A stretch of DNA of 64,000 nt from Falciphora oryzae (taxonomy: Eukaryota; Ascomycota; Sordariomycetes; Magnaporthales; Magnaporthaceae). A program made the position numbers and the translations under genes. Below are positions 58,876-64,000 of this stretch, in pieces. Every line of letters begins with the position of its first letter. The stretch's first letter is position 1. Under the pieces are notes generated by a model, which saw nothing but the letters and a program-made list of their open reading frames with translations, ran no database searches and had not been told where the DNA came from. Where the stretch lies: the NCBI GenBank assembly GCA_000733355.1, contig JNVV01000003.1, forward strand, positions 2,362,568 to 2,426,567. The letters are read 5' to 3'.

Positions 58876-60364
58876 AATAAAACCCACTCATCCTGGTCGC
58901 CCGTCCATGTCACCCGCTGCATCTTGCCCGAACCCGGAAGTTGAGGGAGGGCGTCGCCGGAACCCTGCACCCAAGCACTGACTGTTAGAGCCATTTGATG
59001 GGTCGAATGTGTCCTTAAGAGGGATCAGCTCCTCGGTTGGTTCACCACATATGACTTGTTTTGCAGGAGCCGCTGAAGGGGATAGGGGATAGCACTGTCG
59101 GAAGCAAATATTTCATTTTCACTTGTTATTGCGACTAGACGGAAGGAGGAGCAAATCCCTGCATGTATTCCAAGAAGGTTGGGGGTGATTCCATCCCGGA
59201 GTGAAGTGGGCGTTTGATGGGTGCCGCAAGTCCGGCCGGATATTTTTTGCGAGAGTTTTCTTTTTTCCCTCCATCATGCCCGGCCGGCAAATGGGGCCCT
59301 TGCACTTGGGTTGGGCTCGAGAGACCCTAGAAGCCTCGCCGGCTCGATCCGCATACTCCACATCCCATTCCTTCCCCTGATCTTGTCCGTTTGGTTGATG
59401 TAAGCTTTTATCACGTATGAACGCTCACTTTAGCATATCGGGAACTGGCTAGGTTGCCCGACACACCCTGTTCCTGAGCATGTCAGAGCTGTCAACTCGT
59501 GCAGCCAAGCATGAATTCTCAATTGCGGGGATCAGAGAGGGCTGCACGCGGGGTCGGAGATGGAGTTTATATGCTGATGCACACATTCATGGATAGAATT
59601 ACCTTGCCTCCAGGCTATCAAAAGAAAATTCGGCCGTCAAAGAGCCAGCGCGGCAGATGAATGTTGGTGGCGGGCGGCTGCTTGGGCGGGTCGGCGAGGG
59701 GTTAAAGGCGAGGCTCTGGCCCATCTCGGCCCCGTCATGCAGCTCTGACCTCATTGGCTGCCGTGGTTGCACCGATCCGCTTGCTGGGGTGTCCAGGCAG
59801 CGCGGGCACAGACCATGGGCTGGGGGGGACTTACTGATGGGTTCCAGGCTGACCAATTTTGGTGCCACCACGTTGGCAGCCTAATGACCGGCTTCGATTG
59901 CCTGTGCCAAACATCGCAGCATCTGGAATCCGGTCGCAGCCTCACTCATCTGTGCCCTCTGTTTCTAGAAGCCCTCTAGGCGGCCGACCATTTTTTTTTC
60001 TTCCCTCTCCACACCTCCCGCCGTGGGAGCGTCCTTTTCTTCATTTCCCCCAACCGCCGCCCCTCCTTCGTCTGGTCGCCCGCACATCTCGACGAGGGCC
60101 CGAGAGCCACTTTCGCGAACGTGCTGCTGCTCCCTCAGCACCCCGCGTCTCGGACCCCATCGCGCCCGCCTCGGCCCTTCGCAGCGGCGATATCGTCATT
60201 CGCTGCCCGCCGCCTCCCCGCCGCCCAACCCGCTCTCTCGCCGCCCTGCCCGCGGGCTTGCCTCTGTGCAGGCCTGATCGTGTGCTCTGAATCGGAACGC
60301 GGCCGCCGCCCCCAACTAGCAGCCGCCTCAGAGGTCACTGCACCGGTGCACAACACCGCCAAGC

Positions 60365-63128
60365 ATGGCTCCCGCGATTACGGGGAGGGGGCTCTCGATC
60401 CCATCTGGGGCCAAGAGCGAAGACATCGACGTCACGTAAGATGCCAGCAACTCTGCCTACCAGGCATTTATGCCTTACCGGTCCACCGAGCCACTCTCCT
60501 TGCACGCGCGGGATCGCTGCTGCACAACACCGCGTGAACGATTCGTAACTGACGCGCTGTGCATCTACTTCAGTTGGAACTACTTGCAGAATGGCATAAA
60601 ACGGATCATGAACAACCTGCAGGATGGCATGACCATGGAAACGGTGAGTGGAGAGTTGAGGAGGCGAGGCTACCCATCCGCCACATCTAGGAGGACGAGC
60701 TTGCTGATCTGTTCTGCCCCCGCTTTTAGTACGTGGGCATCTACACGTAAGTCTTGCCTGCAACCCGTTGCATCGTGGCCACGGTCCCCTCGCTGACGAT
60801 TCTCCAGTGCTGTGCACAATTTCTGCACGTCACAAAAGGTCGTGGGCTTCCCGCAACAAGCGCAGCCCGCTGGAGCCCACAGAGGAGGTTTGTTCCCTCC
60901 TACCTCGAACCCCGTCCACCTGCTTTCGCAGCATCGGCCTGGAATGGCGGGGCTGACTCTGTCACAGCGCATCTTCTCGGCGAGGATCTCTACAAGAAGT
61001 TGATCGGGTACCTGACGTTGCACCTGGAGGACCTCCTGGAAAAGTCAAAGGCGCACACGGGCGAGGCCCTCCTCAGCTTCTACATCAGAGAGTGGGATAG
61101 GTACACGACCGCCGCCAAGTATGTTCACCACCTCTTCCGGTACCTGAACCGGCACTGGGTCAAGCGCGAGATCGACGAGGGCAAGAAACACATCTTCGAC
61201 GTCTACACCCTCCACCTGGTTCAATGGAAGAATGTCCTATTCGAGAAAGTGCACGAGAAGGTCATGGAGGCCGTCCTGAACTTGGTCGAGAAGCAGCGCA
61301 ACGGCGAGACGATCGAGTACGGGCAGATCAAGCAAATCCTCGATTCGATGGTGTCTCTGGGGTTGGATGAGAATGATGCCTCGAAGACGACGCTCGACTG
61401 CTACCGCTTCCACTTTGAGAAGCCGTTCATCGCCGCGACCGAATCCTACTACCGCAACGAGAGCCGGGCCTTCGTAGCCGAGAATAGTGTGGTCGAGTAC
61501 ATGAAGAAGGCTGAGTTGCGGTTGGAGGAGGAAGAGGAGCGGGTCCGGATGTACCTGCACCCGGACATTGCGGTAGCGCTAAAGAAGTGCTGCAATCAGG
61601 CCCTGATCGCCGACCATTCGGGGATTCTCAGGGATGAGTTCCAGGTTCTGCTGGACAACGATCGCGAGGACGATATGGCGCGGATGTATAACCTCCTCGC
61701 CCGCATCTCGGACGGGCTTGATCCTCTTAGGGCCAAGTTTGAAGCGCATGTTCGGAAAGCCGGGCTTGCTGCTGTGGCCAAGGTGTCGTCGGACGCAGAG
61801 AAGCTGGAGCCAAAGGTCTACGTCGACGCCCTGCTGGAGGTGCACACGCAGTACCAGGGCCTCGTCAAGCGGGCGTTCAACGACGAGCCAGAATTTACGA
61901 GATCACTGGACAACGCCTGCCGCGAGTTTGTCAACCGCAACGATGTCTGCAAGTCCGGGTCCAACAAGTCGCCCGAGCTCCTGGCCAAGTACACGGATGT
62001 GCTCCTCCGCAAGAGCGGCAGTGCTGTCGAGGAGGCCGAACTGGAGGCAACGCTCACGCAGATCATGACGGTGTTCAAGTACATCGAGGACAAGGACGTG
62101 TTCCAGAAGTTCTACTCACGTATGCTGGCGCGTCGTCTTGTGCATAGCAACTCGTCGTCGGACGATGCCGAAACGAGCATGATCAGCAAGCTCAAGGAGG
62201 CATGCGGCTTCGAGTACACCAACAAGCTGCAGCGCATGTTCCAGGACATGCAGACGTCCAAGGACCTGAACCACGGATTCCGGGATCACGCACAGAAGTC
62301 GGATATGAAGCTTCTGGACTCTCAATACGCCATCCTGGGCACGGGCTTCTGGCCACTGCAACCACCCAACACGAGCTTCAACCCGCCGGCCGTGATCCAC
62401 CAGGACTGCGATCGCTTCACGCGCTTCTACAAGAACAAGCACGAGGGCAGGAAGCTCACGTGGCTGTGGCAACTCTGCAAGGGCGAGCTCAAGGCCGGTT
62501 ACTGCAAGAGCAGCAAGACGCCGTACACGTTCCAGGTCTCAATGTACCAGATGGCCATCCTCCTGATGTTCAACGAGGAGGACACGCACACGTACGACGA
62601 GATCGCATCGGCGACGCAGCTCAACAGCGAAGCCATGGACCCGTCCATCGGCGTGCTCGTCAAAGCCAAGGTCCTGCTCGCAGACAACGAGAAGCCCGGC
62701 CCGGGCACGACCTACCGGCTCAACTACGATTTCAAGAGCAAGAAGATCCGTATTAACCTCAACGTCGGCATGAAGACTGAGCAGAAGCAAGAGGAGCTGG
62801 ATACCAACAAGCATATTGAAGAAGACCGGAAACTTGTTCTCCAGGTAGGCTGCAAATCAACATTGTCGTTGGATGACGTGATTGGGTGTCCAGCTTTATG
62901 GGGCGCGTGAAGGTGCTAACAAGCTTGATACTCGTGCAGTCGGCCATTGTCCGCATCATGAAGGCAAGGAAGCGAATGAAGCACAACCAACTTGTCAGCG
63001 AGACCATTGCACAGATCAAGGGCAGGTTCGTGCCTCAGATTCCGGCCATCAAGAAGTGTATCGAGATTCTCCTTGACAAGGAGTATCTGGAACGCCTCGA
63101 GGATGACGAGCTGGGCTACCTGGCTTAA
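60365..63128 (+). CDS. cul1: cullin-1, SCF ubiquitin-ligase scaffold (Cdc53)
   Basis: Scaffold of SCF E3 ligases: the N-terminus binds Skp1/F-box adaptors and the C-terminus binds the Rbx1 RING protein. Six exons, 60365-60435, 60574-60643, 60730-60746, 60808-60887, 60968-62844 and 62940-63128, give 767 residues. Exon 3 is only 17 nt but is required to restore YVGIYTAVHNFCTSQ. Diagnostic text includes WNYLQNGIKRIMNNL, VKREIDEGKKHIFDVYTLHL, DKDVFQKFYSRMLARRLVH and SSSDDAETSMISKLKEACGF. The neddylation site is Lys713 in VRIMKARKRM, and the protein ends DDELGYLA. The N-terminal MAPAITGRGLSIP matches fungal cullin-1 rather than cullin-3 or -4. Confidence 0.95.
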
Positions 63129-64000
63129 AAGAGGAGCCAGACCACCCGATCTTAACTATTCCAAGCCGATACCTGGCTGGAACTCCAGTGGATGGAATGG
63201 GATAGCCATCTGTGTGGTATGCCACTGAAGCAGACCCGCAGCAGGGAAAGCGGTCCCTGGTCTGTGAGGCTTCGTCGACAGCCAGCAAGAACAGGCGATC
63301 CGGCTGTCTCATTCGTGACATAGGGGTTAGAACAAGCGACCCAGCGTATCCTCCCGCCAGAAAATGGAAGGGAGCTACACACTCAGACGTGGCAAGACAC
63401 AATCATACCGTTTGGTGTGGTGCCTTGTCTTTTTATAATGGCGCGTCCGAGACGTTGCGGCGGCGCTGGTGTGACCGTCGACTAGGGCATTCTGGGGATT
63501 TGGGTTACTGACAGACGGGGAAAGCCTGCTGTTCCATGACGTCGATTTCTTTTTTACGCTTTTGTTTGTTTGTTGCTTTTATCTCACACGCCTCCAACAT
63601 GTCTGTTGTGGGGTCATGGCTCCGCATAGGGGCCACAGACCGGTTCCAGCCTGGGAGGCCTGCCTATAGATGGAATAGGGACAGGGGACAGAGGAGCGAG
63701 TGCAGAGGATATGCTCGGTGGGCAGGCAGGCAGTATACATAAAGGACCATCGGTTCTAGCATATGGCTTTTGGGAGACATCTCTAGTTAGCTGCTCCCGG
63801 CAACCTTTCTCATCAAATATCCTCCCCATGAAAATGAGCAACAAGCTTCGTATCAAGCATAAACGCTACCAGGGGGCGCAACGACGTCGTATCTGGACCC
63901 CCTCAACTATGTGGTATTGTACGATGGGTTCGACTGGGGTTCAGGAACGAGCTGGGGTCGTTTACCTGGTCAAGGCGGTGACTGAGGGTTGGAAGAGAGA
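63129..64000. other. right-end intergenic region
   Basis: 870 bp after the cullin-1 stop codon. Short frames only; no recognisable gene. The first 300 bases are presumably 3' UTR. Confidence 0.55.

Larger units (their letters stand above)
58521..60364. other. divergent intergenic region (aminotransferase / cullin-1)
   Basis: About 1.8 kb. It contains the aminotransferase promoter on the left, a pair of 20-bp imperfect direct repeats near 58.8 kb, and a C-rich leader-like stretch from 59990 to 60360 upstream of cullin-1. No additional ORF is supported. Confidence 0.55.

Noticed and set aside
1..64000. CRISPR arrays, prokaryotic operons, viral or toxin genes
   Set aside because: No spaced short repeats, ribosome-binding-site pattern or recognisable viral/toxin protein was seen; the sequence is eukaryotic nuclear DNA.

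Overview
This is nuclear DNA of a filamentous ascomycete. Genes carry several short introns (about 60-195 nt) with GTRNGT donors and YAG acceptors, coding sequence is GC-rich with C/G-ending codons, and proteins such as Bro1, Nog1, Rab-GDI, cullin-1, Ask1, Eaf7 and a GCP6-like protein read like Sordariomycete versions. Magnaporthales is a plausible order, but this is an impression and was not tested. No tRNA, CRISPR array or bacterial-style operon was seen.

Layout. 1-5.4 kb: an empty left end, then bro1 (+), an ESCRT/endosome adaptor. 6-9.3 kb: an orphan LRR/F-box-like reading frame (-) without a visible start, divergent from a GT90/CAP10-type glycosyltransferase (+). 9.3-11.8 kb: a repeat-like tract with an A24 run, a strong GC hairpin and the 3' half of a 5S rRNA gene followed by a T-run. 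11.8-20.5 kb: a Paa1/AANAT-type acetyltransferase (+), ura5 orotate phosphoribosyltransferase (-), nog1 GTPase (+) and Rab GDI (-). A 131-N scaffold gap sits at the ura5 start codon with the same 159 bp on both sides, most likely an unmerged contig overlap. 21.6-27.5 kb: mitochondrial ribosomal protein uL29m (-), a 76-residue one-helix protein (+) and a large zinc-finger/fungal_trans regulator (-). 27.5-41.4 kb: 13.9 kb without a supportable gene, studded with long T-runs. 41.4-49.1 kb: a GCP6-like gamma-tubulin complex subunit (-), eaf7 (+), ask1 (+) and a 72-residue small protein (-). 50.2-57 kb: an intact NACHT (NLR-like) gene (-) head-to-head with a second NACHT gene (+) broken by at least four frame changes. 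57.2-58.5 kb: a class V aminotransferase-like PLP enzyme (-). 60.4-63.1 kb: cullin-1 (+).

Most genes are single-copy housekeeping functions: endosomal sorting, vesicle traffic, 60S assembly, pyrimidine synthesis, mitochondrial translation, microtubule nucleation, kinetochore attachment, NuA4 chromatin and SCF ubiquitin ligase. They do not form a pathway cluster. The accessory parts are the 5S/repeat tract, the 13.9-kb gene-free region and the 50-58.5 kb NLR block. The most distinctive items are the NLR pair, the chimeric 5S fragment, a 107-bp nested inverted-repeat element at 48.6 kb and the duplicated flanks around the gap. Exon coordinates were assigned by hand from frame continuity, splice motifs and remembered family alignments. 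No alignment was run.
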